A DNA stretch of 19,365 nucleotides from an uncultured Prevotellaceae bacterium (GCA_947306845.1 CAMZHP010000021.1:1-19365); one strand, 5' to 3'. Shown: positions 1-6,803, counted from the first letter of the stretch. The notes: generated by a model not told the origin, from the sequence alone. Made by a program: numbers and translations.

Positions 1-55
1 CAAGAACCTGGTTGATACGGCGCTCCTGACTCTCAAACTGTACTTTTCTTATCAT
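1..55 (-). CDS. GGGtGRT-family protein, N-terminal fragment (cut by window edge)
   Basis: Only the first 18 codons are inside the window; the translation begins MIRKVQFESQERRINQVL. This resembles the N-terminus of GGGtGRT-family proteins (in which a FES-x-RRI-x-x-(I/V)-L pattern is typical), an uncharacterised family that in Bacteroidota and Firmicutes usually sits beside a NifU-like Fe-S scaffold gene. That is the case here: the upstream gene is such a scaffold and ends 13 bases before this start codon. The start is well supported by a strong Shine-Dalgarno sequence (AAGGAGGA) seven bases upstream. The identification rests on a short match plus gene context; the biochemical role of the family is unknown. 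Confidence 0.6.
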   Translation of the reverse strand, partial: MIRKVQFESQERRINQVL

Positions 56-62
56 CGTCGTG

Positions 63-70
63 TCCTCCTT
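63..70 (-). promoter_or_regulatory. Strong ribosome binding site of the GGGtGRT gene
   Basis: Read on the minus strand the sequence is AAGGAGGA, seven bases before the ATG at 55. It overlaps the TAA stop codon (69-71) of the scaffold gene, so ribosomes finishing the upstream gene sit directly on the site and the two genes are probably translationally coupled. A near-perfect Shine-Dalgarno is notable here because most starts in this window lack one. Confidence 0.75.
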
Positions 71-770
71 ATTCTTTACGTGGGTCAATAGCCTTTACTG
101 CACCCTGCTCCTTGGTCGTGCGGCCATAGGAACCAGTGTTCTTCTTCATGGCCTCATTGGCATCCATGCCATTTTTGATAGCCTCCATCATCTTGCCCAG
201 GTGTACATACTCATAGCCACAGACCTCGTCGTTCTCGTCGAGGAACTGCTTGGTGATGTAACCCTCGGTGAGCTCAAGGTAACGAGTGCCCTTTGCCTTT
301 GTGCCATAGAGCGTGCCCGTCTGCGAACGCAGGCCCTTGCCCAGGTCTTCCAGACCGGCGCCGATAGCCAGACCACCCTCAGAGAAGGCACTCTGTGTGC
401 GGCCATAGACAATCTGCAGGAAGAGTTCGCGCATAGCGGTGTTGATAGCATCGCACACCAAGTCGGTGTTCAGTGCCTCAAGCAGCGTCTTGCCAGGGAG
501 GATTTCGCTGGCCATGGCAGCAGAGTGAGTCATACCTGTGCATCCGATGGTCTCGACGAGAGCTTCCTCAATGATACCTTCCTTCACGTTGAGGCTCAGT
601 TTGCAGGCACCCTGTTGAGGGGCGCACCAACCGATGCCGTGCGTGTAACCAGAAATGTCCTTGATTTCCTTTGCCTGAATCCATTTTCCTTCTTCTGGAA
701 TGGGAGCAGGACCGTGGTAAGCGCCTTTGCAGACGTTACACATGTTTTTGACTTCTTTTGAATAAATCAT
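69..770 (-). CDS. NifU-like iron-sulfur cluster assembly scaffold protein
   Basis: This 233-residue protein matches the Bacteroidota family annotated as iron-sulfur cluster assembly scaffold protein, related to the N-terminal domain of NifU/IscU. Candidate cluster ligands are Cys49 (GWCAPQQGAC), Cys77 (IGCTGMTHSAAMAS, aligning with the IscU GCGSA loop) and Cys106 (LVCDAINTAM). Cys11 and Cys14 form an extra CxxC pair near the N-terminus, and Cys56 and Cys184 are further cysteines. It is larger than IscU (about 128 residues), with an added C-terminal half containing GLRSQTGTLYGTKAKG and YLELTEGY. The ATG at 770 gives the family-typical MIYSKEV start. It is the first gene of a pair with the GGGtGRT gene. 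Actual cluster transfer by this subfamily is inferred, not shown by the sequence. Confidence 0.85.
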   Translation of the reverse strand: MIYSKEVKNMCNVCKGAYHGPAPIPEEGKWIQAKEIKDISGYTHGIGWCAPQQGACKLSLNVKEGIIEEALVETIGCTGMTHSAAMASEILPGKTLLEALNTDLVCDAINTAMRELFLQIVYGRTQSAFSEGGLAIGAGLEDLGKGLRSQTGTLYGTKAKGTRYLELTEGYITKQFLDENDEVCGYEYVHLGKMMEAIKNGMDANEAMKKNTGSYGRTTKEQGAVKAIDPRKE

Positions 771-818
771 ATTTAAAAATAAAAAATAGGAATAAATAAA
801 TCCAAATCAAGTAGATGG

Positions 819-826
819 CAAAGATA
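819..826 (-). promoter_or_regulatory. -7 element for the NifU-like/GGGtGRT operon
   Basis: On the minus strand the site reads TATCTTTG, a full match to the Bacteroidota -7 consensus TAnnTTTG, followed by CC. Transcription would begin near 813, giving a leader of about 43 bases before the ATG at 770. No convincing -33 TTTG is present at the expected 19-21 base spacing, so this is a moderate call. Confidence 0.5.
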
Positions 827-922
827 CGCATTTTTCTTCAATAAACTTGTTTGTTTCCCAAAGAATTCTGATCGTTTTTGACAATTCCCTGACGATTGGC
901 AGTCATTTTAATTTTTTTTTGC

Positions 923-930
923 TATATTTG
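923..930 (+). promoter_or_regulatory. -7 element for the FeoB-associated small protein gene
   Basis: TATATTTG fits TAnnTTTG and is followed by CA. The predicted transcript start is near 936. That places the in-frame TTG at 942 almost at the 5' end of the mRNA and leaves about 30 bases before the ATG at 966, which favours the ATG. Only a weak -33 candidate (TTGG, 896-899, spacer 23) is visible. Confidence 0.5.
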
Positions 931-965
931 CAAAACATATTTTGCAAATAAACCAATTCTCGAGC

Positions 966-1184
966 ATGTTGCTTCAGCATAGCATTGTCTTTCTCGTCAT
1001 AGTCCTGTCTGTCGCCTACCTCACCTACCGTGCTTGGAAAGTATTCCGTGAGTCCTCCGACCCATGCCATGGCTGTCCCGGATGTGCGCTGAGAGACAAG
1101 TCCGGGGTTCGTCCAAAGAGGTTAGGAAAGAGCATGAGGAAAAACATGAAACCGCCTTGTGAGGGCAGAGAAGTAAAAAAATAG
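966..1184 (+). CDS. FeoB-associated Cys-rich membrane protein
   Basis: From the ATG at 966 the product is 72 residues. It has one N-terminal membrane segment (HSIVFLVIVLSVAYLTY), then a short basic region (RAWKVFRESS) and the cysteine cluster DPCHGCPGCALRD, i.e. C-x2-C-x2-C, with one more Cys near the C-terminus. This layout is that of the FeoB-associated Cys-rich membrane protein family (PF12669), normally found beside feoB and thought to assist ferrous iron uptake; the mechanism is not established. Here the gene is not next to feoB: the feoAB fusion lies about 15 kb away. The lysine-rich tail after the cysteines is longer than I expect for the family. An alternative TTG start at 942 would add eight residues but lies too close to the predicted transcript start. 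Confidence 0.7.
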   Translation: MLLQHSIVFLVIVLSVAYLTYRAWKVFRESSDPCHGCPGCALRDKSGVRPKRLGKSMRKNMKPPCEGREVKK

Positions 1185-1193
1185 CTAAAAAAA

Positions 1194-1225
1194 TTTGGCC
1201 GCACGCAAAAAATGTGTTACTTTTG
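1194..1225 (+). promoter_or_regulatory. Promoter of tRNA-Cys
   Basis: A -33 TTTG (1194-1197), a 20-base spacer and a -7 TACTTTTG (1218-1225, followed by CA) make a full-consensus Bacteroidota promoter, the best in the window. The start would be near 1231, about 13 bases before the mature tRNA 5' end. The -33 box begins ten bases after the stop codon of the preceding gene. Confidence 0.8.
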
Positions 1226-1243
1226 CATCCGCATTCCAATCAT

Positions 1244-1315
1244 GGTGCGTTGGATGAGTGGCTTAGTCAACGGTCTGCAAAACCGTGTACGGCGGTTCGA
1301 ATCCGCCACGCACCT
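1244..1315 (+). tRNA. tRNA-Cys (anticodon GCA)
   Basis: The acceptor stem GGTGCGT (1244-1250) pairs with ACGCACC (1308-1314). The anticodon arm is ACGGT-CTGCAAA-ACCGT with GCA at 1277-1279, and the T arm is GGCGG-TTCGAAT-CCGCC. The discriminator base at 1315 is T, the identity base characteristic of tRNA-Cys, and CCA is encoded in the DNA at 1316-1318. The gene is transcribed alone, between a strong promoter and a hairpin terminator. Confidence 0.97.
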
Positions 1316-1319
1316 CCAA

Positions 1320-1351
1320 AAGAGCCTGCAATCAGCTGATTGCAGGCTCTT
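1320..1351 (+). terminator. Terminator of tRNA-Cys, perfect palindrome
   Basis: AAGAGCCTGCAATCAG is followed directly by its exact reverse complement, a 32-base perfect palindrome (16-base arms). It is followed by TATTTATTTA on the plus strand. On the minus strand the arm is followed by TTGG only, so it may also act, less well, for the converging gene that ends at 1401. Confidence 0.8.
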
Positions 1352-1400
1352 ATTTATTTAGTTCTCGATACAGAGTGGACAAAACTTCAAGTCTCTATCC

Positions 1401-3890
1401 TCACCACAACCTATCACGTATGGCGAGCAACATAGCGGTTTGTTCCTCAGAAAGCAGTCCTTCACGCATCCGCCGCTTCTGATCAGCCAACCAATCGGCC
1501 AGCATCACCTCAGCCGTGAACATTGAGAGAGGCTCGCGCTCATTCTTCTCCACAAAGCTACACACTTCGGAAGCCATCACATCCCACTCCTCATCAGAAA
1601 CCAGGACTTCTGCAGGTACTTGGGCTTCAGAAAGAACAGGAATATCTTCAAAAGAAGAAGCTGGAACGTCTTCTGTAAAAGAAGCTGGAACATTTTCTGC
1701 AGAGTCAGGAACATCTTCAGAAGAAGATGGGACATCAGAAGAGGCTGGCACTGATGGTATTTCAGAAGAAGCCGTTGCAGCCAATATCTCCGGAGAAGCG
1801 GTTATGCTCTGCGAATCTGTTTTTTCGGGTGAAACGGGCATCTCGCTATCCCCATGCAGTGCTTCCTCCATGGGTTGGGGCTGCAAGGCGGCCACCATGG
1901 CATCGTATTTTGCCATCAAGAGAGAAAAGACCTGTCGTTTGCTCTCACTCCAGTTGTTGCTGCCTTCCCATTCCTTCCTTTTCCTAAGGAACCATGTGCG
2001 CAACCTGACCTCATCTCCATTGCCTTTCATTGAGGGCACACGATGATGCTTGTCAAGGAATTCCGTCAAGGCATCCACCTCAGCATCGAAAGCCCGTTTG
2101 GTAGGCTGGATATCCTCCGAGGGGTAGTCTCTCCCCACCAACCCGTAATAGCCCAGTCCAAGTTTTCGAAACAGTTTCTTCCCCAACGAGATGACAGAAG
2201 AAAGGTCGTTTTTCGAGAACTGGCTGTTATAGCTGTATGCGGCAAGGATATCCACGATTTCCTCACTTCTCATGGGGCGGTTAGCCTCATCGAGCACCTT
2301 GTAGACAATATCCGCATTGCTGCCGAAATAAGGCAACTTCCAATCGCTCAGGGCGTAACATCCTTTCTTCCCGCTCCCCTGAAACCTTTCATCCTTGTTC
2401 AGCGCAAGCGACACCGATGCCCTGACATACCTTCTGCCATCACCCGAATTGATCAGTTCGGTAAGCTCATCCAACATCATGGGCTCCTTTCTCTTGCTGA
2501 GAATGGCAAAAAGCCGGTCGGCAAGCGGTTTGTCACGTTTGCGTGGTATGACGACAAGTCCCTCTTCGTCGGTCTCAAGACCTAGTTCGCCCACCACCAT
2601 CACTTTCATCAAGGCTGTGACATCATCTTGTCTGTCAGCCAAATCAGGATACTCATCCCCGATGATGGAAGCCACATAATCCTCCATATTCACCGAATAA
2701 TTATCGGTGCTCATTCTGACGACACTGTTGCGGAACCTCCAAAGTTCTTTTTGGAAATCAAAGGCTTTGGCCAATTCCCGATCCACGACATAAGCGTGTA
2801 TCCACCGTTCATCCATCGCTATTCCAAAACTCCTCGGATAACCACCGAAAACGGTCTGCGAATGAGCCAGCAACCTGCCCAGCATCACCGTCACACAAAG
2901 GGGATGCAACATCAAATGCTCTTCCCCGATGATCTCGGCTACGCATGCAGAATCCTCTGTGACCAAGCAGCCCCTTACCTTCTCGGCGAGATAAGCGACA
3001 TTGGCATCATCCGTCACCAACTCGCTGATGAACTTGCCCAACACCTCCATAGAGGCACCCGGGGTGAACAGAGCATCAAACACCAAATTGGAATAGGTGG
3101 TGATGGTGAAGGCCGACTTGTCGATTTTCGTCCGATCGATTTCCACCTGTCCCCCAAACACGTCATACCGTTGCAGGAAAGCCAGAAATACCTGATCATG
3201 CATATTGGCGATCAATGCCTTCTGTATGACATAGAGCACAGGCAAATGCTGGTGCTCAAGGAAATAGGACAGCGCGAAGCCATCATCATCCAAGAGTCCT
3301 TCCGCCTGATAACAAAGGATGCGGAATGCCACTGGCACATCTCCCTTTTTAATCAGCGCCACCTCCTCGTTGATAGCGGTCTTGACCGAAGCCACCTGCG
3401 GCATCGATGTCTCCCCCACCTCATTGAGCATGAGAATGCGCTCATCCTCCTCCAACAAGAAATCACGGATGAAATGACTCACCGGCACCAGACTAAGCGC
3501 ATTGGCTATCTTGGTAGCAGTCCGCTCATGGCTCTGCAGCAGTCGGGCAATCTCCTTTCTGTAGACAATGCCCAGCAAAGCGAGGTCATCATCCGACAGG
3601 GAGGCAAGCAACTGCTCCCCTTTCGACATTTCAGGCTCCTCCATGGCGAAGAACAGGGACGACATCTCTGGAATATTGTCCGACGCGGTCAGTTCAGTAA
3701 GCAGCGTATTGATTTCACGCATGCCACTGGTTCCTCCCCGGAACAGCCGAGTAAGGCCCGACTCATACCTTTTAAGGTCGAACACATTGCGCATCCGCGC
3801 TCTCACGAGGGTGTTGTATGTCTTTCTTGATATTCTTCCGCTTGAGAACAAGTCGTCAACGGAAATGGATTTCATCTGTTGCTCAGTCAT
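1401..3890 (-). CDS. Large multidomain protein, RpoA-CTD-like / winged-helix-like / helicase-associated-like; function unknown
   Basis: From the ATG at 3890 the product is 829 residues. I do not recognise it as a named protein. Residues about 10-70 (DLFSSGRISRKTYNTLVRAR...) resemble the helix-hairpin-helix fold of the RNA polymerase alpha C-terminal domain. A long helical region follows (about 90-440). Residues about 455-590 look like two winged-helix units (DRLFAILSKRKEPMMLDELT and VYKVLDEANRPMRSEEIVDI), similar in style to HARE-HTH domains. Residues about 600-665 and 766-829 each show the Trp-rich pattern of helicase-associated (HA) domains (RLRTWFLRKRKEW; MLADWLADQKRRMREGLLSEE). An acidic Ser/Pro/Glu-rich linker of imperfect VPASSxED-type units lies between them. 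No helicase motor, nuclease or signal peptide is seen. A TTG 39 bases upstream is in frame but lies upstream of the predicted -7 element. DNA binding is inferred. Confidence 0.7.
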   Translation of the reverse strand: MTEQQMKSISVDDLFSSGRISRKTYNTLVRARMRNVFDLKRYESGLTRLFRGGTSGMREINTLLTELTASDNIPEMSSLFFAMEEPEMSKGEQLLASLSDDDLALLGIVYRKEIARLLQSHERTATKIANALSLVPVSHFIRDFLLEEDERILMLNEVGETSMPQVASVKTAINEEVALIKKGDVPVAFRILCYQAEGLLDDDGFALSYFLEHQHLPVLYVIQKALIANMHDQVFLAFLQRYDVFGGQVEIDRTKIDKSAFTITTYSNLVFDALFTPGASMEVLGKFISELVTDDANVAYLAEKVRGCLVTEDSACVAEIIGEEHLMLHPLCVTVMLGRLLAHSQTVFGGYPRSFGIAMDERWIHAYVVDRELAKAFDFQKELWRFRNSVVRMSTDNYSVNMEDYVASIIGDEYPDLADRQDDVTALMKVMVVGELGLETDEEGLVVIPRKRDKPLADRLFAILSKRKEPMMLDELTELINSGDGRRYVRASVSLALNKDERFQGSGKKGCYALSDWKLPYFGSNADIVYKVLDEANRPMRSEEIVDILAAYSYNSQFSKNDLSSVISLGKKLFRKLGLGYYGLVGRDYPSEDIQPTKRAFDAEVDALTEFLDKHHRVPSMKGNGDEVRLRTWFLRKRKEWEGSNNWSESKRQVFSLLMAKYDAMVAALQPQPMEEALHGDSEMPVSPEKTDSQSITASPEILAATASSEIPSVPASSDVPSSSEDVPDSAENVPASFTEDVPASSFEDIPVLSEAQVPAEVLVSDEEWDVMASEVCSFVEKNEREPLSMFTAEVMLADWLADQKRRMREGLLSEEQTAMLLAIRDRLW

Positions 3891-3906
3891 AACACGTGGT
3901 TTTCTG

Positions 3907-3938
3907 CAAAGATAACGATTGTTTTCCAAAAGCGCAAG
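3907..3938 (-). promoter_or_regulatory. Promoter of the large multidomain protein gene
   Basis: Minus-strand -7 TATCTTTG (3907-3914, followed by CA), 20-base spacer, -33 CTTG (3935-3938, three of four consensus bases). The transcript would start near 3901, leaving only about 11 bases before the ATG at 3890. This position rules out the in-frame TTG at 3929 and makes 3890 (or the next ATG, 3875) the start. Confidence 0.6.
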
Positions 3939-4057
3939 AAAAACGAGGGAAAATTTTGCAGGGCACTGCTTTCCTATCTATTTGAATGAACAAATCATCA
4001 GAAAAGGCAAAAAACAACCGCCACTCATCATCAAGATGGGCAGCGGAAAACAAGACT

Positions 4058-4075
4058 TACATGGAAGCCCATGTA
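4058..4075 (-). terminator. Hairpin downstream of the small reading frame, terminator-like
   Basis: TACATGG-AAGC-CCATGTA is a perfect 7-base stem with a 4-base loop. On the minus strand it lies 23 bases after the stop codon of the 26-codon frame and is followed by AGTCTTGTTTTCC, a broken T-rich run. It could end a short transcript from the promoter at 4223-4253. The stem is short and A+T-moderate, so termination is uncertain. Confidence 0.35.
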
Positions 4076-4098
4076 TAAATGCTGATCACGTCATTCTA

Positions 4099-4179
4099 TT
4101 ATCCAAATACCTTGTGGGTTTTCTCCTTCATTTCGGCCACCACTCCGAGGATGCGGACAGCCATCAGAAACATATCCAT
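4099..4179 (-). CDS. Possible 26-residue small protein, unknown
   Basis: The frame reads ATG GAT ATG TTT ... GGA TAA and encodes MDMFLMAVRILGVVAEMK followed by EKTHKVFG. It has a hydrophobic first half and a charged second half, so it could be amphipathic or lightly membrane-associated. Its G+C content (about 47%) stands out from the A+T-rich leader upstream (about 24%). A consensus-type -7 element ends 44 bases before the ATG, giving a predicted leader of about 38 bases, and a hairpin follows the stop. I do not recognise the sequence. A short frame like this can arise by chance; the combination with promoter and hairpin is the only support. Confidence 0.35.
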   Translation of the reverse strand: MDMFLMAVRILGVVAEMKEKTHKVFG

Positions 4180-4222
4180 AACTTACAACTTTTAATCAAT
4201 AATTAATGTCTGAATTGCATGG

Positions 4223-4253
4223 CAAAATTACAACTGTGTGGGCACACAGCCAA
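4223..4253 (-). promoter_or_regulatory. Promoter-like site with an inverted repeat filling the spacer
   Basis: On the minus strand TTGG (4250-4253), a 19-base spacer and TAATTTTG (4223-4230) resemble a Bacteroidota promoter reading toward the 26-codon frame. The spacer carries the perfect inverted repeat CTGTGT-GCCC-ACACAG (4234-4249). Such a placement suits an operator. The same repeat could instead be the terminator of the penicillin-binding protein gene ending at 4323. Confidence 0.4.
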
Positions 4254-4322
4254 TAAAAACCATGAAATTCTTGCATTTTTATGCGTTTTATTGATATGTA
4301 TCAAAAGAAGGGAGACGCCCCG

Positions 4323-6638
4323 TTACTCATACACGTCCTCAATACCGAAATCGAACTGAGACGGTTTGTCTTCACAGGTGTCAAAATCCTTTGGAACATC
4401 AAACTTAGCACTTTGCGAATAGTCGAGGCTGGCATCTGAATACACCTTTTTCATGAATTTCGCCCAGATAGGCAGAGCAGCAGCCGCACCCTGTCCTAAG
4501 GCCATGGACGCGAAATGGATATCACGGTCCTCGCCACCTACCCAGCATCCGCTGACAAGCTGAGGTGTGACTCCCATGAACCATGCGTCCGCATTGTCGT
4601 TGGTCGTACCCGTCTTGCCGCCAATCTCGCCAGATATACCATTTCCTCGTACCCTGTGCGCAGTGCCACCATCGACCACGGCTCTGAGCAGTTCAAGCAT
4701 CTTGTAAGAGCTGCTCTCGCTGATGACCTCATTGAACTGAGGAAGGAAGTTGGAAATGATGTTGCCCTCACTATCCTCAATGCGAGTGACCATGAAGGGA
4801 GCGCACCGGATGCCCTTGTTGGCAAAAGCGGTGTATGCGCTCACCATCTCACCCACTGTCACCTCACACGGACCGAGACAGAGCGCCATCGTCGCCTTGA
4901 TATTGGGATTGTAGATGCCATACTTATTGAGCAAATCCTTCAGGGCCTGTGGAGTGAACTTATTGATGAGATAGGCCGAAATCCAGTTGTTCGACTGTTG
5001 CAACCCCCATTTGAGTGTCACCATGGCACCGTATCTTGCCCGGCTACCGTTGCGAGGAGTCCACCTTCCGCCGTTCTCATAATAAGTCTGGGCGCGGTTG
5101 GGAGCCTGGTCACATGGTGTGAATCCGTTCTCCATTGCCAGCGAATAGAGATAGGGTTTGATGGTAGAACCCACCTGCCGGCGTCCCACCATGGCCATGT
5201 CGTACTGGAAATACTCATAGTTGGGACCGCCCACATAAGCCTTAACCGCTCCGTTGTGCGGATCCATGCTGACGAAACCAGACCTAAGGAAAGTCTTGTA
5301 GTACTTGATGGAGTCGAGAGGAGACATCACTTTAGTGACCTCGCCATTGTATGTGAACACCCTCATCTCGACAGGCTTGTCGAAATTCTTCTTGATTTCC
5401 TCCTCGGAGGCACCTGCCTCCTTGAGGGCCAAATAACGGTGACTCTGCTTAATGGCACGGTTCATCACACGCTCATAGTCCTGCCTTGACATTTTGCTGG
5501 AGAACGGCCCACGCGAACTGTTTCTGACCTGCGAGTTAAATGCCGGCTGCAAGGTCTGCGACAAATGCTCCATGACAGCCTCCTCGGCATACTTCTGCAT
5601 ACGGGTGTCGATGGTCGTATAGATGCGCAGTCCGTCGGTATTGATATTGTAGGGCTGGCCGCCGCGGCGGGTATTCTTATTACACCATCCGTAAAGCGGG
5701 TCGTTCTCCCAGTAAATGGAGTCGATGTGAAACTGAGCCTTCTTCCATGAGGGATAATCCTTGGGGTCAGGTTTCTTCGCCATCATATATTGCTTGAGAT
5801 ACTCCCTGAAATAAGGGGCGATGCCCAGTGTCGTCTCCCTGTCGCCGGAACGTTGGAAGTCAAGTTTCAACGGTTCCACCATATACTTTCTGCAATCTCC
5901 TTCGCTGATATAGCCACCTTTGTACATTTGCGCAAGGATGATATTACGGCGCTCCAGGCATCGGTTGGGATACCTCACAGGATTGTAGAAGGAGGGGTTC
6001 TTGCAAAGACCGACCAACGTTGCCGACTCCACGACCGTCAACTCTTTGGGTTCTTTGTTAAAATAGGTCTTTGCTGCGCTCTTCACACCGATGGCATTGT
6101 AGAGGAAATCGAAGTAATTGAGGTACATCGTGATGATTTCCTCCTTGGTGAAAGTTCGTTCCAACTTGACAGCGATGACCCATTCGATGGGTTTCTGGAA
6201 TAGGCGCTCAAGCTTGCTGTGCGCCACCTCTGAATACAATTGCTTGGCCAGCTGCTGTGTGATGGTCGATCCGCCACCCGCACTTTCCCTCCGCATGATA
6301 CCGGTTTTCACGATGGCCCTGCCGAGCGCTGTGAAATCGATGCCCGAATGATCGTAGAAGCGTGCGTCTTCCGTGGAAATCAGCGCATGCACCAGGTTGG
6401 GCGAGATATTGTTGTAAGGAGTGGAGATACGGTTTTCCCTGCTCGAGGCGTAGGTACCCATGAGCTTCCCGTCAGAGGAATAAACTTGTGATGAGAATTT
6501 ACTAATAGGGTTCTGCAATTCAGCCATGTCCGGCATATATCCTACCCATCCGTTCCAAATAGCCACGGCACCTACCGCTGTTATAATGACCAGTCCGAGG
6601 AGGATGCCCCAGAGCACGTTGACGATCTTTTTCCTCAT
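4323..6638 (-). CDS. mrcA: Class A penicillin-binding protein (PBP1a-type, glycosyltransferase plus transpeptidase)
   Basis: This 771-residue bifunctional peptidoglycan synthase polymerises lipid II and cross-links the strands in the periplasm, anchored by one N-terminal membrane helix (about 5-28). The GT51 domain (about 60-245) shows EDARFYDHSGID with catalytic Glu90 and GGGSTITQQLAKQLYSE (121-137). The transpeptidase domain (about 450-730) shows the three penicillin-binding motifs: STIK with nucleophile Ser491, SNN (549-551) and KTG (675-677, in GGKTGTTND). Length is normal for the family. An insertion rich in charge (about 375-425) separates the domains. The gene is transcribed alone from its own promoter, back to back with pyrB. 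Which of the several class A PBPs of the organism this is cannot be told from the window. Confidence 0.95.
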   Translation of the reverse strand: MRKKIVNVLWGILLGLVIITAVGAVAIWNGWVGYMPDMAELQNPISKFSSQVYSSDGKLMGTYASSRENRISTPYNNISPNLVHALISTEDARFYDHSGIDFTALGRAIVKTGIMRRESAGGGSTITQQLAKQLYSEVAHSKLERLFQKPIEWVIAVKLERTFTKEEIITMYLNYFDFLYNAIGVKSAAKTYFNKEPKELTVVESATLVGLCKNPSFYNPVRYPNRCLERRNIILAQMYKGGYISEGDCRKYMVEPLKLDFQRSGDRETTLGIAPYFREYLKQYMMAKKPDPKDYPSWKKAQFHIDSIYWENDPLYGWCNKNTRRGGQPYNINTDGLRIYTTIDTRMQKYAEEAVMEHLSQTLQPAFNSQVRNSSRGPFSSKMSRQDYERVMNRAIKQSHRYLALKEAGASEEEIKKNFDKPVEMRVFTYNGEVTKVMSPLDSIKYYKTFLRSGFVSMDPHNGAVKAYVGGPNYEYFQYDMAMVGRRQVGSTIKPYLYSLAMENGFTPCDQAPNRAQTYYENGGRWTPRNGSRARYGAMVTLKWGLQQSNNWISAYLINKFTPQALKDLLNKYGIYNPNIKATMALCLGPCEVTVGEMVSAYTAFANKGIRCAPFMVTRIEDSEGNIISNFLPQFNEVISESSSYKMLELLRAVVDGGTAHRVRGNGISGEIGGKTGTTNDNADAWFMGVTPQLVSGCWVGGEDRDIHFASMALGQGAAAALPIWAKFMKKVYSDASLDYSQSAKFDVPKDFDTCEDKPSQFDFGIEDVYE

Positions 6639-6717
6639 AATGTATTATTTACACGTTTCGCTTTCGCTCCTCAACTCCCACACCCTTGTCATGGTGAGAC
6701 TGAGCCGTAATGCGGTG

Positions 6718-6750
6718 CAAATTTACAATTTTCTTTTTAATTATGGCAAA
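6718..6750 (-). promoter_or_regulatory. Promoter of the penicillin-binding protein gene
   Basis: Minus-strand -33 TTTG (6747-6750), 21-base spacer and -7 TAAATTTG (6718-6725, followed by CA): a full consensus match. Transcription would start near 6712, giving a leader of about 74 bases. It overlaps the A+T-rich region feeding the divergent pyrB gene. Confidence 0.7.
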
Positions 6751-6768
6751 TAAATTAAAAATAATGCG

Positions 6769-6776
6769 TAACTTCG
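6769..6776 (+). promoter_or_regulatory. Possible -7 element of pyrBI
   Basis: TAACTTCG matches TAnnTTTG with one mismatch. The transcript start would be near 6782, about 22 bases before the pyrB ATG. No clear -33 box is visible, and no pyrimidine attenuator (leader peptide plus terminator) is seen in the short leader. Confidence 0.35.
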
Positions 6777-6803
6777 CGCTCGAAATCAAACAACATCATC
6801 CAC

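Larger units (their letters stand above)
3891..4322. other. Long intergenic region with a possible very small gene
   Basis: This is the longest stretch without a conventional gene. It holds the promoter of the large minus-strand gene (3907-3938), a hairpin (4058-4075), a possible 26-codon minus-strand reading frame (4099-4179), a minus-strand promoter-like site containing an inverted repeat (4223-4253), and a palindrome-like TTGATATGTATCAA (4291-4304) of unknown meaning. The 4181-4230 stretch is only about 24% G+C, against about 47% in the short reading frame. A plus-strand frame open across 3919-4206 has no promoter or family resemblance and is not called. Confidence 0.6.

Noticed and set aside
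60..761. A plus-strand reading frame of 233 codons lying opposite the NifU-like gene
   Set aside because: It is an antisense shadow: the minus-strand frame has clear family motifs and a promoter, while this one has no recognisable domain.
2628..3830. A plus-strand open frame of 400 codons inside the large minus-strand gene
   Set aside because: No promoter-like site was noticed for it and no family resemblance; the minus-strand frame has domains and a promoter, so this is a long antisense frame caused by codon bias.
3927..3929. TTG as start of the large multidomain protein
   Set aside because: It lies upstream of the predicted -7 element (3907-3914); the ATG at 3890 fits better.
4515..5489. 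A plus-strand open frame of 324 codons opposite the penicillin-binding protein
   Set aside because: The minus strand carries all catalytic motifs of a class A PBP; the plus-strand translation is featureless.
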